A DNA stretch of 64,000 nt from an uncultured Clostridia bacterium (GCA_945874765.1 CAMCHQ010000007.1:1-64000); one strand, 5' to 3'. Counted from the stretch's first letter, positions 1 through 8,814 are shown. A program made the numbers and translations. Notes: generated by a model from the letters alone, not told the origin.

Positions 1-21
1 ATTATATATCGAGGCATAAAA

Positions 22-492
22 ATGGACGATAAAACAAATGTAATGAGAATACTTGACCAAAAGAAAGTCAAATACAGCGAACACACATATTTAAACACCG
101 ACGCAATCGGCGGACAAGAGGTTGCCGACGCATTGGGCGAGGACGCAAACAAAGTTTTCAAAACGCTTGTAACAGTCGGCAAAACAGGAAATCACTATGT
201 ATTTTTAGTACCTGTCAATAAAGAATTAAGTCTTAAAAAAGCGGCCAAAGCAGTCGGAGAAAAGAAAATCGAAATGATAAAATCAAAAGAACTTTTACCG
301 CTGACCGGCTACATTCACGGCGGCTGCTCACCGATAGGAATGAAGAAATTTTTTAAAACAACAATCCACGAAAGCGCAAAGGATTTTGACACAATAATGT
401 TCAGCGGCGGCAAAATCGGATATCAGGTTGAAACAACGCTTGACGGACTCAAAAAGGTTATCAGATTTGACCTTGCGGACATTGCGGAATAA
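22..492 (+). CDS. ybaK: Cys-tRNA(Pro)/aminoacyl-tRNA deacylase, YbaK/EbsC family
   Basis: The 156-residue protein has the length and fold signature of the YbaK/EbsC family, which hydrolyses Cys-tRNA(Pro) (and other misacylated tRNAs) in the cytoplasm to protect translation fidelity. Visible marks are a conserved lysine in a VFKTL motif (K47), the HGGCSPIG segment near residues 99-106, and a Val/Leu-rich core. The ATG follows a GAGG ribosome site. It is first in a tight plus-strand cluster with a Sir2 deacylase (9 bp gap) and a tRNA methyltransferase (5 bp gap), so the three are probably co-transcribed. Family assignment is secure; the exact substrate tRNA is inferred from the family. Confidence 0.93.
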   Translation: MDDKTNVMRILDQKKVKYSEHTYLNTDAIGGQEVADALGEDANKVFKTLVTVGKTGNHYVFLVPVNKELSLKKAAKAVGEKKIEMIKSKELLPLTGYIHGGCSPIGMKKFFKTTIHESAKDFDTIMFSGGKIGYQVETTLDGLKKVIRFDLADIAE

Positions 493-501
493 GGGGTTAC
501 T

Positions 502-1212
502 ATGGATTTAAAGCAAATTATTGACGAATGTAACAAAATCGTATTTTTCGGCGGTGCGGGTGTATCGACGGAAAGCGGAATACCCGATTTTCGAAGCGTA
601 GACGGGCTTTATAATCAAAAATATGACTATCCTCCCGAAGAGATACTTTCGCATACATTTTTCTACAGCCACACAATTGATTTTTTCAAATTTTACAGGG
701 ATAAATTACTTATCGAAAACATCAAGCCGAACAAGGCACACTTAAAACTTGCCGAGCTTGAAAGAGTGGGAAAGTTAAGCGCAGTCGTAACACAAAACAT
801 TGACGGCTTGCACCAAGCGGCAGGAAGCAAAAAGGTATACGAACTTCACGGTTCAACGCTTAGAAATTATTGCACGAAATGCGGTAAATTCTTTGATGCA
901 AACTATATAAAAAACAACACCCCTATCCCCTATTGCGACAAATGCGGAGGTTTGGTAAAACCTGACGTCGTGCTTTATGAGGAGGGGCTTGACAACGATA
1001 CGGTAAACGGTGCGCTTGAAGCAATAAGCAATGCCGACTGCCTGATTATTGCCGGAACGAGCCTGACTGTTTACCCTGCGGCAAGTTTTGTTAGATATTT
1101 CAGAGGCAAATACTTAGTGCTTATCAACCGTGACGAAACACCGATGGATAAAAATGCCGACCTTGTTATTCACGATAAGGTTGGTGAAGTTTTATCAAAA
1201 ATCAAGGTATAA
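502..1212 (+). CDS. cobB: NAD-dependent protein deacylase, Sir2 family
   Basis: A 236-residue sirtuin that removes acyl groups from lysines using NAD+, releasing nicotinamide and O-acyl-ADP-ribose. The NAD-binding GAGVSTESGIPDFRS motif lies at residues 18-32, QNIDGLH at 98-104, the catalytic His at 116, and a structural zinc site at Cys124, Cys127, Cys145 and Cys148. GTSLTVYPA near residue 185 closes the NAD pocket. Length matches single-domain bacterial sirtuins. It sits between ybaK and trmO, separated by under 10 bp from each. Function is well supported; specific protein targets are unknown. Confidence 0.95.
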   Translation: MDLKQIIDECNKIVFFGGAGVSTESGIPDFRSVDGLYNQKYDYPPEEILSHTFFYSHTIDFFKFYRDKLLIENIKPNKAHLKLAELERVGKLSAVVTQNIDGLHQAAGSKKVYELHGSTLRNYCTKCGKFFDANYIKNNTPIPYCDKCGGLVKPDVVLYEEGLDNDTVNGALEAISNADCLIIAGTSLTVYPAASFVRYFRGKYLVLINRDETPMDKNADLVIHDKVGEVLSKIKV

Positions 1213-1217
1213 AAATT

Positions 1218-1886
1218 ATGAAACCTATAGGAAAAATATATACACCTTTGCCTCAAAAATTCGGCGCACCACGTCAAAGCGGACTTGTTGAGGAGTTGGA
1301 GGGAAAAATAATTCTCGATTCTCCTTACAATGTCAAAGAAGCGTTTGACGGGATAGAGGAATTTTCTCATCTTTGGATTTTGTGGCAGTTTTCAGACAGT
1401 GTGAGAGATGAATTTTCACCGACTGTAAGACCGCCGAGGCTTGGCGGAGAAAAGAGAAAAGGCGTTTTTGCCACCCGTTCACCGTTCAGACCCAACAATA
1501 TCGGCTTATCATGTGTGAAGCTGATAAAAGTTGAGCAGACAAAGGAACACGGCACGGTGCTTACTGTAGGCGGTGTCGATATGAAAAGCGGCACTCCGAT
1601 TTATGACATTAAGCCGTATATAAAATACGCCGACTGCCACCCTGAAGCAAAATGCAGTTTTGCCGACGAGCACAAGGCGGACAGGCTTGAAGTTGAAATA
1701 AACGATACCGAAAAATCTCTTATTCCAAGCGATAAAATCAGCGCACTTATAGGAATTTTAAGTTGCGACCCACGCCCCGCATATCAAAACGACCCCAACA
1801 GAATTTACGGCGTTGCGTTTGAAGATATGAACGTTAAGTTTAAGGTTGATGGGAAAAAATTAACTGTTTTGGAAATAGAAAAATAA
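1218..1886 (+). CDS. trmO: tRNA (N6-threonylcarbamoyladenosine37-N6)-methyltransferase TrmO/TsaA
   Basis: TrmO uses S-adenosylmethionine to methylate N6 of t6A37 in certain threonine tRNAs. The 222-residue protein shows the N-terminal beta-barrel family features: an opening PIGKIYTPL strand, the HLWILWQFS segment near residue 51, the RPPRLGG loop and the conserved FATRSPFRPNNIGLS motif around residues 76-90. The C-terminal DPRPAY motif near 187 is typical of full-length bacterial TrmO. It ends the ybaK-sir2-trmO cluster. Its substrate t6A is made by TsaD, also encoded in this window at 13.8 kb. Homology is clear. Confidence 0.93.
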   Translation: MKPIGKIYTPLPQKFGAPRQSGLVEELEGKIILDSPYNVKEAFDGIEEFSHLWILWQFSDSVRDEFSPTVRPPRLGGEKRKGVFATRSPFRPNNIGLSCVKLIKVEQTKEHGTVLTVGGVDMKSGTPIYDIKPYIKYADCHPEAKCSFADEHKADRLEVEINDTEKSLIPSDKISALIGILSCDPRPAYQNDPNRIYGVAFEDMNVKFKVDGKKLTVLEIEK

Positions 1887-1962
1887 AACGGGCGATCAAT
1901 GATCGCCCCTACGAGAATCAAATCACTAAATGACTGTAGGGGCGAACTGAGTTCGCCCGTTA
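1887..1962. repeat. Paired GTAGGGGCGA-type inverted repeat
   Basis: The intergenic stretch between convergent trmO and the GH30 gene holds two palindromic units in opposite orientation. The first (about 1888-1913) reads GGGCGAT-CA-ATCGCCC followed by CTACGA; the second (about 1934-1961) starts TGTAGGGGCGAA and closes with TTCGCCCGTT. The outer ends AACGGGCGA and TCGCCCGTT are also inverted, so the whole is a compact MITE-like or REP-like element. Single units of the same family recur at 14.9, 22.8, 33.1, 50.9 and 60.6 kb. It could act as a bidirectional terminator here. Confidence 0.75.
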
Positions 1963-1975
1963 ATTTTATTTTGTA

Positions 1976-4900
1976 TTATTTTGCATTAGGTGTAAGAACT
2001 ACTGTTGTTACACTCTTTGCAGGGATTGCAACAGCCGCATTTGTGTTGCCCGACTGATATTTTTCAAGGTCACGGCTATCGTCTGTTACATAAGTTTCAA
2101 AGCTCTTATAATCCGATGATGAGAACTTTGTATATTCGTTTGTATCGGAATTGTTGATATAAACTACTACAACTGTTCCGTCCGGATTAAGATAAGCAGA
2201 CTGCTCAATGTAGTTATTCTTATCCGAGCCGTGAGTAACCTTTGTGGTAAGATTAGAGCCGAATGACGAGCCTGTTGAAACAGAAACTCTCTTTGCACCG
2301 TCCTCAATAAATCTTGCGTAGTTACCCATTACCCAAAGTCTCTTTGAAGTTTGAACATCATTGTGGTTTTGCTTATTTACATAAACAAGTGCGTCGGGAT
2401 ATACGCCCGGTCCGCATGCTACCCACCAATCCCATTCAACAGCGTTAAGAATGGTTAAATCCTGATACATAATATCTGCAAGAGCAAGGCCGTAATCGAT
2501 ACCGAGACCGTTTGTTGTGCCCTCTTCCTGAATAAGACCGTAAACACCCGAGTTGCCGTCATTAGTCATCTGGCAATACTCTGTGCAGCGTACCTTTTTA
2601 ACAGCGGAATAGTTATTAGATATAGAATTTCCTGCAAGTGTGCTTGCAACCTTTTGCCTGTCGCTTGTTGACGCCCAATAGGAGTGAGTGCCGAGAGAAT
2701 CGACATAATCTCTGATATTTGAGTTATTTGAAGCGTAGTTTGGATAAAGGCTGTATGACGAGAACATATTGTTGAGGAAACCGCTGAAATATTTAGAATG
2801 ATTGAGCTGAGCACATTCCCAAACATCTACACCAACCTTGCCGTTAAGTTTTTCGCTGTTCTTAATAGCAGGAATCATAGCGTTGTTATAGAAATCTCTT
2901 GCCGCAGTATCAACCCAATGACAACCTTCCTGAGAGGTATAGCCGTTTGAATCCGCTGCCCAATCCCATTCAGGCTCGTTGATAGGTGAAACCTCTGTTA
3001 CATTATAACCCTCATCGATAAAATGTTCCGAGCACTTAACAACAAACTGTGCAAATGCGTCATAATTACTTGAATCAAGGTTAGATGAAGCGCCGTTTGA
3101 ACAATATGCCTTACCGTTTTTGGTAAGCCAAACAGGTGCGGAGTTTGAGAAAAGAGTTACTTTTAAATCGCTGTTGGCTTTTTGAGCAGAAGCAAGCGCC
3201 TTTTGTGCGTTAGCGTCTTGGCTCCAATCATATGAGCCATCTTTTTGCAAGAAGCCCTCTGTACTTCTGTCAACGTCGGTAATGTAAGAATCGCCCTTTG
3301 AACCTGCGCCGAGGTTGTAACGGTAGATATTAAGACCGGCGCCCTTTTCCTTACTGTAAAGAAGCTCCATAATCTCATCTACATTATCCCAACCGCCGAC
3401 ATATTGTGCCCACCAAGCGGCAGAAGCGCCGAAGCCCTCAATTGTTTGGTAAGATGTTGAAGTATCAATAGTTGTTTGCTTATTATTTGTATCAAAATTA
3501 TTAATTATCTTGCTAAGCATACTGTAGTCCTTAGCGTTGATAAAGCCGTTGCGGTTAAGGTCATACTTTCCGTCATAATTTGACTGAGTATAAGCAGCCG
3601 CTTTATCGTCTGTAGTTATTGCGTCTTTGAAATTTGAAGCAAGAGCAAGTGCGTCAAGCTGAAGATTTGTTTCGCCGCAGACACTGCATTTATAAACAAC
3701 GCTCGGTCCGTTTACACCTGTATATTCATATTTATGACCGGCTGGATCTGTATAGTTAGACTTAGTTTCATCTACATCACAATCGGCACAATATGTAATA
3801 TCGTAACCTTTTTCGGTACAAGTCGGTGCAACTGTTTTTGTAACATAATTATGATTATCATTAAGGCAATAATAATGCCAATCGTAGCCCTTTTCCTGAC
3901 CTGCCTTTACATAGTCACGAACACCTGAATTTGCAATGCCGAAAAAGCGTGCATATGAGCCGGAGCCGTTACCGAAAGCATCGGTACCGATAGTAATATT
4001 CTTGCAATCGAATTTATTATAGTTAAAGTTTGTATTAGAAAATGCATTGTTTCCGATTTTAGTACAGTATGACGGAATATTAAGCCAATAAGTTGAATTA
4101 ATCAAGTTTTGGAAAGCACCGTTCATAATTGTGAAATTACCGTTTGTGCCCGTAAAATCGAGTTCGGTAATAAGTGCACTGTAAACACTCCAAGGGTTTG
4201 AGGTCATATCGCCGTTTCCGAGAATGCTTAACTTCTTATTTTCAGCGTCATATTTATAGCTTAAAGTTGTGCCGCAAAAGCCGTTTACATTTTGGAATGA
4301 AAGCGCACTTGTTGCATTGACAAGAGAGCTTGTACCTACAAGTTTACAGCTTGACGGAACATTTGTTAAAGCCGAACTTGCAATAGATGAAAGATTACCG
4401 CTTGCCCAAACAATACTCTTAAGTTTAGAACAACCCTTAAAAGCATTATTGTCCATACCCGTATGACCGCTGCCTACATAAACCTGCTCCAACGAGGTAC
4501 AACCGCTGAATAAACCTTCAGGGATTTTGCCCTTATAACTGTCGGTGTTATTGGTTGTAGGGAGTGAAACATATTTAAGCGAGGTACAATCAAGGAAAAG
4601 TTCCTTATAATAATATGTCGCATTTTCAGGAAGAGTTATATTTGTAAGCGCTTTACAGCCTCTGAAAAGGTCCTCTCCCAATGTGTCAAGACTTCCACCG
4701 TCGTTAAACTCAACATTAGTCAAATTAGTACAATCATAAAACCAATATGAGCCGATTTGAACAACGCCCGATTCAATCTTAACCGTTTTGATTGAAGAAC
4801 GGTCTGAATACCAAGGCTGGTTATTTCTTCCAAAAACTTGATACTTTTGATAATCGGCGCCACGTCCGTTGCCGTTTTTGGTAACGGTAAATACACCGCT

Positions 4901-5035
4901 TGATTTATCAAGATTCCAATTTACTCCGCCCGACGTTCCGCTTGTAGCGGCATAAGCGGTTATTTCAAGTCCTGCAAAAACAGACAAAATAAGTGCAAGG
5001 CTCAAAAATATCGACAATATCTTTTTAAATTTCAT
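1976..5035 (-). CDS. Secreted multidomain glycoside hydrolase: LRR (BspA-type), dockerin-like, GH30
   Basis: A 1019-residue exported protein. Residues 1-29 form a signal peptide ending AYA. Residues about 40-390 carry BspA-type leucine-rich repeats (repeated F-x-G-C-x-x-L segments). A CxxC-rich segment follows at 393-457. Residues about 458-510 contain a dockerin-like Ca-binding half repeat (D492-x-N-x-N-G). The rest is a GH30-type catalytic domain opening with GFGASAAWW; the acid/base candidate is E687 in SPINEPEW and the nucleophile candidate E819 in CTEYC. GH30 enzymes cut beta-linked polysaccharides such as xylan or beta-1,6-galactan; the substrate cannot be told from sequence alone. No partner genes adjoin it. 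A cellulosome-like attachment is inference because only one dockerin repeat is clear. Confidence 0.85.
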   Translation of the reverse strand: MKFKKILSIFLSLALILSVFAGLEITAYAATSGTSGGVNWNLDKSSGVFTVTKNGNGRGADYQKYQVFGRNNQPWYSDRSSIKTVKIESGVVQIGSYWFYDCTNLTNVEFNDGGSLDTLGEDLFRGCKALTNITLPENATYYYKELFLDCTSLKYVSLPTTNNTDSYKGKIPEGLFSGCTSLEQVYVGSGHTGMDNNAFKGCSKLKSIVWASGNLSSIASSALTNVPSSCKLVGTSSLVNATSALSFQNVNGFCGTTLSYKYDAENKKLSILGNGDMTSNPWSVYSALITELDFTGTNGNFTIMNGAFQNLINSTYWLNIPSYCTKIGNNAFSNTNFNYNKFDCKNITIGTDAFGNGSGSYARFFGIANSGVRDYVKAGQEKGYDWHYYCLNDNHNYVTKTVAPTCTEKGYDITYCADCDVDETKSNYTDPAGHKYEYTGVNGPSVVYKCSVCGETNLQLDALALASNFKDAITTDDKAAAYTQSNYDGKYDLNRNGFINAKDYSMLSKIINNFDTNNKQTTIDTSTSYQTIEGFGASAAWWAQYVGGWDNVDEIMELLYSKEKGAGLNIYRYNLGAGSKGDSYITDVDRSTEGFLQKDGSYDWSQDANAQKALASAQKANSDLKVTLFSNSAPVWLTKNGKAYCSNGASSNLDSSNYDAFAQFVVKCSEHFIDEGYNVTEVSPINEPEWDWAADSNGYTSQEGCHWVDTAARDFYNNAMIPAIKNSEKLNGKVGVDVWECAQLNHSKYFSGFLNNMFSSYSLYPNYASNNSNIRDYVDSLGTHSYWASTSDRQKVASTLAGNSISNNYSAVKKVRCTEYCQMTNDGNSGVYGLIQEEGTTNGLGIDYGLALADIMYQDLTILNAVEWDWWVACGPGVYPDALVYVNKQNHNDVQTSKRLWVMGNYARFIEDGAKRVSVSTGSSFGSNLTTKVTHGSDKNNYIEQSAYLNPDGTVVVVYINNSDTNEYTKFSSSDYKSFETYVTDDSRDLEKYQSGNTNAAVAIPAKSVTTVVLTPNAK

Positions 5036-5130
5036 AATACGATATTACCCCTTTTCAAATTTCGCATTTATTATAAATAAAAATTATACAATATTCAATA
5101 GATTTATAAAAAGTTTACATTTCAAAGTAT

Positions 5131-5186
5131 AAAAAAGAAAGGAATCAGAAACACGCCAATAAATACGTATTTCTAATTCCCTTTTA
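5131..5186 (-). terminator. Rho-independent terminator between ilvE and the GH30 gene
   Basis: On the minus strand an imperfect stem (GGAATTAGAAATACG with CGTGTTTCTGATTCC, plus-strand arms 5141-5155 and 5166-5180) is followed by a T-rich run ending at 5131. It lies just downstream of ilvE, separating it from the secreted hydrolase. Confidence 0.75.
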
Positions 5187-5222
5187 TTCCGATACGATTA
5201 TGACTGTTTATTCACAACCGAC

Positions 5223-6248
5223 TTATTTAATTTCGCAAATCCAGCCCTCAGGTGCTTCGATTTCACCCATCTGGATACCGGTAAGAGTTTCATAAAGCTT
5301 CTTGGTAACAGGACCCATTTCGTCCATACCTGACGGCAAGCAAATTTCTTCACCGTGATTTACAATCTTACCAACAGGTGAGATAACTGCTGCTGTACCG
5401 CAAAGACCGCACTCAGCAAAATCTTTAAGTTCGTCAAAGTAAACTTCTCTGTGTTCAACTTTAAGACCAAGATACTTCTCGGCAACAACCATAAGTGAAC
5501 GGCGGGTAATTGACGGTAAAATAGAATCAGACTTAGGAGTAACAACAGTGCCGTCCTTAGTTACGAAAATGAAGTTAGCGCCGCCTGTTTCCTCAATCTT
5601 TGTTCTTGTAGCCGGGTCAAGATACATATTTTCGTCAAAGCCGTTTTTATGAGCGTCAACAATGTTATGAAGTGACATAGCATAGTTAAGGCCTGCTTTG
5701 ATATTACCTGTACCGTGAGGTGCTGCACGGTCAACGTCAGATACACGGATAGTGATAGGCTTTGCACCGCCCTTGAAGTAAGGACCTACAGGAGTACAGA
5801 ACATTCTGAATTCATATTCATCTGCCGGCTTAACACCGATAACAGGATTAACGCCGAATACATACGGACGAATGTAAAGAGTTGCACCGCTGCCGAAAGG
5901 AGGAACCCAAGCCTCATTAGCCTTTACAACTTCCTTAACTGCTCTCAAGAACATTTCTTCGGGAACAACCGGAATTTCAAGTCCACGGCAAGAATCGGCA
6001 ATACGCTTTGCATTAAGGTCAGGGCGGAAGCAAACTGTTCTGCCGTCCTTAGTTGTATATGCTTTAAGACCTTCAAAGCAAGTCTGAGCGTACTGGAGCA
6101 CGCCTGCACATTCATTGAGCGTAATTGTATCATCATCAACAAGCTGACCTTCGTCCCACTTGCCGTCTTTGTAGTGAGCTACAAAACGTTTGTCTGTCTT
6201 AACATAGCCGAAGCCGAGGCTTGACCAATCGATATCTTTCTTTTGCAT
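5223..6248 (-). CDS. ilvE: Branched-chain amino acid aminotransferase
   Basis: A 341-residue fold-type IV PLP enzyme that interconverts leucine, isoleucine and valine with their 2-oxo acids using 2-oxoglutarate. The PLP-binding lysine is K184 in GTGNIKAGLNYA, and the substrate/PLP motifs FEGLKAY (58-64), RPYVFG and the late EVYFDEL and CGTAAVISPVG segments are all present. Length matches the long bacterial/eukaryotic-type BCAT. It is monocistronic, with its own promoter about 85 bp upstream and a terminator after it. The leader of about 80 nt shows no clear T-box sequence. Confidence 0.95.
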   Translation of the reverse strand: MQKKDIDWSSLGFGYVKTDKRFVAHYKDGKWDEGQLVDDDTITLNECAGVLQYAQTCFEGLKAYTTKDGRTVCFRPDLNAKRIADSCRGLEIPVVPEEMFLRAVKEVVKANEAWVPPFGSGATLYIRPYVFGVNPVIGVKPADEYEFRMFCTPVGPYFKGGAKPITIRVSDVDRAAPHGTGNIKAGLNYAMSLHNIVDAHKNGFDENMYLDPATRTKIEETGGANFIFVTKDGTVVTPKSDSILPSITRRSLMVVAEKYLGLKVEHREVYFDELKDFAECGLCGTAAVISPVGKIVNHGEEICLPSGMDEMGPVTKKLYETLTGIQMGEIEAPEGWICEIK

Positions 6249-6333
6249 TTGTTAAACATCTCCTATATTTGCGGCAAAGGCTACATTACCGATGCCTACA
6301 ATAAATTATAAATAAATTAATATTACAAAAATT

Positions 6334-6361
6334 ATTATAGCACGTTAATTTCATTTTTCAA
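6334..6361 (-). promoter_or_regulatory. Sigma-A-type promoter for ilvE
   Basis: Read on the minus strand: TTGAAA, 16 bp, TATAAT. It points at ilvE and leaves a leader of roughly 80 nt. Confidence 0.65.
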
Positions 6362-6383
6362 TATAATAAAGCAAAAAATTCCG

Positions 6384-7577
6384 TTATCTCTCCCTGCCGT
6401 CGCTTATTACCTCATTGTTATCCGTATTGCTGTCTATATTCTCCCGTTTTTTCAAAGAAAAGCTCTCTAAAATGCTCTTATACGTCTGCGTTTTTTGAGA
6501 TATATATTCCTTGGTAAAATCAGCAATAACCTTTTTCAAAATCTGCTTGAATTTTGTTTTGTGCTCATCGTCAAGAGTTGTAATGGAATCAATTAAACCG
6601 AGCGCTTTTTTAATATCAAATTCCTTTGTATCATAAAAATCCTCAATGCCCATATTTTCGGCAACATATTCAAGCGTGTCAAAGAAAAGTTCAAGCTCCT
6701 CATCGGAAATATAATCAATAAGTTCGTTGATATAATCGCTTATGAAATCGCTTGTGCGCTCATATTTTTCCTCATACTTAAATCGGTCGCCGTCGACCTC
6801 CCACGAGGAAGCCTGATGCTGTTTAAGACCTGAATTTTCACTGTGAACGATAACAGGTTTTGCATCGTGGAAAAGCATTCTGCCTATAATTGAGCCTTGC
6901 GGAGTAAAGAAATGGATTTTATCTTTAATTTGGCAATAATCGTATCTGTCGAAAAAGTATTTAGGAAATCCGGGAGCGTCGTCCTCATAAACAGCTTTTA
7001 GTCTTTTTTTAAGAGAATTTGAGCAATTGACTGCGGCAAAAACAGCAAGATTACCGCCTTTTGAATGACCGCAAAGGATGATATCGCCCGAATGTCTCAT
7101 ACACGTTTCCTGAAAATAATACAAAGCCTCAATTTGCGCAGGAACGGGGAACATATACGAAAGCATTGCCGACTCCTTAACTCCCGTTACCGTAACGTCG
7201 GTTCCCCTAAACGCAACTACGTCGCACCCGTCATCAAGAAGAAAATGTATAGCGGAAAATTGCTTATCGATATCGTCGCTTACATTATTAATATAGTCGC
7301 ACAAAATAACATTTTGAAATCTCTTTGTCATACTGCAGCGCCTGAGCAAATCGGCACTTTTTACACTGATTGCAATAAGTTCGTCAATTTCCTGCTGCGT
7401 ATACATTGCAAAAAAGAGCTTTGCCCCTTTTAAAAGCGGCACACTCTGCTTGTCTGCAATATCTTTAAAATCCGTATATGCAAGCTGAGAAAATATAAGA
7501 TTATCAACCTCATTAAACGGTTTTTCTTTAAAAGAATAATCACCGTATTCCTCTATGTAATCGAGCATATTTTTCAC
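6384..7577 (-). CDS. DUF2974 (Mbeg1-like) alpha/beta-hydrolase-fold protein
   Basis: A 397-residue cytoplasmic protein. The nucleophile-elbow motif GHSKGGN (Ser172) and the preceding FRGTDVT and GDIILCGH segments match the DUF2974/Mbeg1-like family of lipase-fold proteins, common in gut Firmicutes but biochemically uncharacterised. The C-terminal 150 residues are charged and helical. The start is taken as GTG at 7577 because GGGAGG lies 8 bp upstream; the next ATG is 17 bp from it. It is divergent from the metallo-beta-lactamase gene. Whether it hydrolyses lipid, ester or peptide substrates is unknown. Confidence 0.8.
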   Translation of the reverse strand: MKNMLDYIEEYGDYSFKEKPFNEVDNLIFSQLAYTDFKDIADKQSVPLLKGAKLFFAMYTQQEIDELIAISVKSADLLRRCSMTKRFQNVILCDYINNVSDDIDKQFSAIHFLLDDGCDVVAFRGTDVTVTGVKESAMLSYMFPVPAQIEALYYFQETCMRHSGDIILCGHSKGGNLAVFAAVNCSNSLKKRLKAVYEDDAPGFPKYFFDRYDYCQIKDKIHFFTPQGSIIGRMLFHDAKPVIVHSENSGLKQHQASSWEVDGDRFKYEEKYERTSDFISDYINELIDYISDEELELFFDTLEYVAENMGIEDFYDTKEFDIKKALGLIDSITTLDDEHKTKFKQILKKVIADFTKEYISQKTQTYKSILESFSLKKRENIDSNTDNNEVISDGRER

Positions 7578-7604
7578 AATACCGACCTCCCTTTTACTCT
7601 TTAT

Positions 7605-7633
7605 ATTATATCAAAACAAAGTAAAATTGTCAC
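7605..7633 (-). promoter_or_regulatory. Promoter for the DUF2974 gene
   Basis: Minus strand GTGACA, 17 bp, TATAAT, about 27 bp upstream of the GTG start. Confidence 0.6.
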
Positions 7634-7679
7634 TTTTAAAATTACTTTTTTACAAATATGCAAATTAGTACAAATTCTG

Positions 7680-7708
7680 TTGAATGAGCAAAATAAATAT
7701 GGTATGAT
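7680..7708 (+). promoter_or_regulatory. Promoter for the metallo-beta-lactamase-fold gene
   Basis: TTGAAT (7680-7685), 17 bp, TATGAT (7703-7708). Its position shows that a longer open frame beginning at 7680 cannot be the true start, because that codon lies inside the -35 box. Confidence 0.65.
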
Positions 7709-7745
7709 ATTGTTATTATATTGTAGGCAAAAGAGGGATATTTTT

Positions 7746-8558
7746 ATGGCTGAAATTGACGTACTTCAAACAGGTAAAATGCTTGTGTCAAGTGCTGTTC
7801 ATAACAGAGACAGCAAAAGCGGAAAATTTGCATATACAGGTTTGTTTCAAAGCAAGAAAGGCAGAAACGACGTACCTGTCAAAGCATTTTTGATAAGAAT
7901 AAACGGCAAAAATATTCTTGTTGATACCGGCTGGAGTGAGCAATGCGCCATAAATCCAAGGCATCACCTCGGTCTTGCGCTTTATTTTTCAAGCCAGCCT
8001 ACAGTTACTTTAAACGACTGTGTTAAAAGGCAGCTTGACTCACTCGGCATTACTCCCGAACAGCTCGATGCGGTCATTTTAACCCATCTTGACTGCGACC
8101 ACGTAAGCGGTCTTAAAGATTTAAAGGGTGCAAAACATATTTATGCCGCAAAAGAGGAGCTTGACATATCGCTTCTTCCTAACCCGAGATACCATAAAGC
8201 GCTTTGGCAGGGTGTTGAAATTGAGCCGATTGAAATGAATTACGACTCCCGTGCACCGTTTGGCAAAAGCTGTGATTTATTCGGTGATGGCAGTGTAAGA
8301 ATTGTTTATACTCCCGGTCATTCTGCAGGCTCTGTTTGCGTTGTTGTTAAGCAAAACGGCAAAATGGCAGTAATTGCAGGCGATAACGGAATAAGTGAAA
8401 AATCGTGGAGTGAGCTTATCCTTTCAGGTCCTATACATAATATTCAAAATATGAAGATTTCTCTTCGTTGGCTTAATAAGATGTATAAAAACGAAAAATG
8501 CGTTGCGGTTTTAACTGCTCACGATAAGGATTATAAGGAAACCAAAATCGAATTTTAA
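7746..8558 (+). CDS. Metallo-beta-lactamase-fold hydrolase, AHL-lactonase-like
   Basis: A 270-residue member of the MBL superfamily, closest in layout to N-acyl-homoserine-lactonase-like proteins. The metal motif is T-H-L-D-C-D-H (H114, D116, D118, H119) in place of the canonical HxHxDH; further ligands are H192 in TPGHSAGS, D213 in AGDNG and H259 in TAHD. The ATG at 7746 is chosen because a promoter occupies 7680-7708 and a GAGGG site precedes it. It is monocistronic, with a terminator downstream. Lactonase activity is a family guess only; many relatives act on other esters or phosphoesters. Confidence 0.85.
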   Translation: MAEIDVLQTGKMLVSSAVHNRDSKSGKFAYTGLFQSKKGRNDVPVKAFLIRINGKNILVDTGWSEQCAINPRHHLGLALYFSSQPTVTLNDCVKRQLDSLGITPEQLDAVILTHLDCDHVSGLKDLKGAKHIYAAKEELDISLLPNPRYHKALWQGVEIEPIEMNYDSRAPFGKSCDLFGDGSVRIVYTPGHSAGSVCVVVKQNGKMAVIAGDNGISEKSWSELILSGPIHNIQNMKISLRWLNKMYKNEKCVAVLTAHDKDYKETKIEF

Positions 8559-8600
8559 ATTGATTTTAAGTTATAATATACAAATTAATATACAAATAAA

Positions 8601-8635
8601 AACACCGAGGCATTACGTCTCGGTGTTTCTATTCT
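8601..8635 (+). terminator. Rho-independent terminator after the MBL-fold gene
   Basis: Perfect 9-bp stem AACACCGAG / CTCGGTGTT (8601-8609, 8619-8627) followed by a T-rich tail. Confidence 0.9.
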
Positions 8636-8665
8636 TTTTATCAATATAAAAAAGAGGAGGTAAGG

Positions 8666-8755
8666 ATGAAAAATATTTTATGCGCATCGGGAAGTAGCAC
8701 CTTTCCCTTTGCAACTACAAATATACTGTTCATAAATATACTGCGTATGAAATAA
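8666..8755 (+). CDS. Possible 29-residue small protein or leader peptide
   Basis: An ATG at 8666 lies 5 bp after a near-perfect GAGGAGG ribosome site (8654-8660), stronger than those of most genes here. It opens a 29-codon frame starting MKNILCASGSS and ending at TAA 8753-8755. The middle is Thr/Phe/Ile rich with no charged residues until the end, so a small hydrophobic peptide is possible. It lies just after a terminator and before the MATE promoter. No homolog is recognised. It could also be a chance frame or the remnant of a gene that once followed the ribosome site. Confidence 0.35.
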   Translation: MKNILCASGSSTFPFATTNILFINILRMK

Positions 8756-8814
8756 ATATGAACATTATTAAATAATATGTTAAATAAATAAAAACAAAGG
8801 CTTTTAAATAGTTC

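Noticed and set aside
5715-6224. 169-codon plus-strand frame opposite ilvE
   Set aside because: Shadow of the ilvE reading frame; biased composition and no start signals.
6249-6333. Possible T-box or attenuator upstream of ilvE
   Set aside because: No T-box core sequence and no terminator hairpin in the leader.
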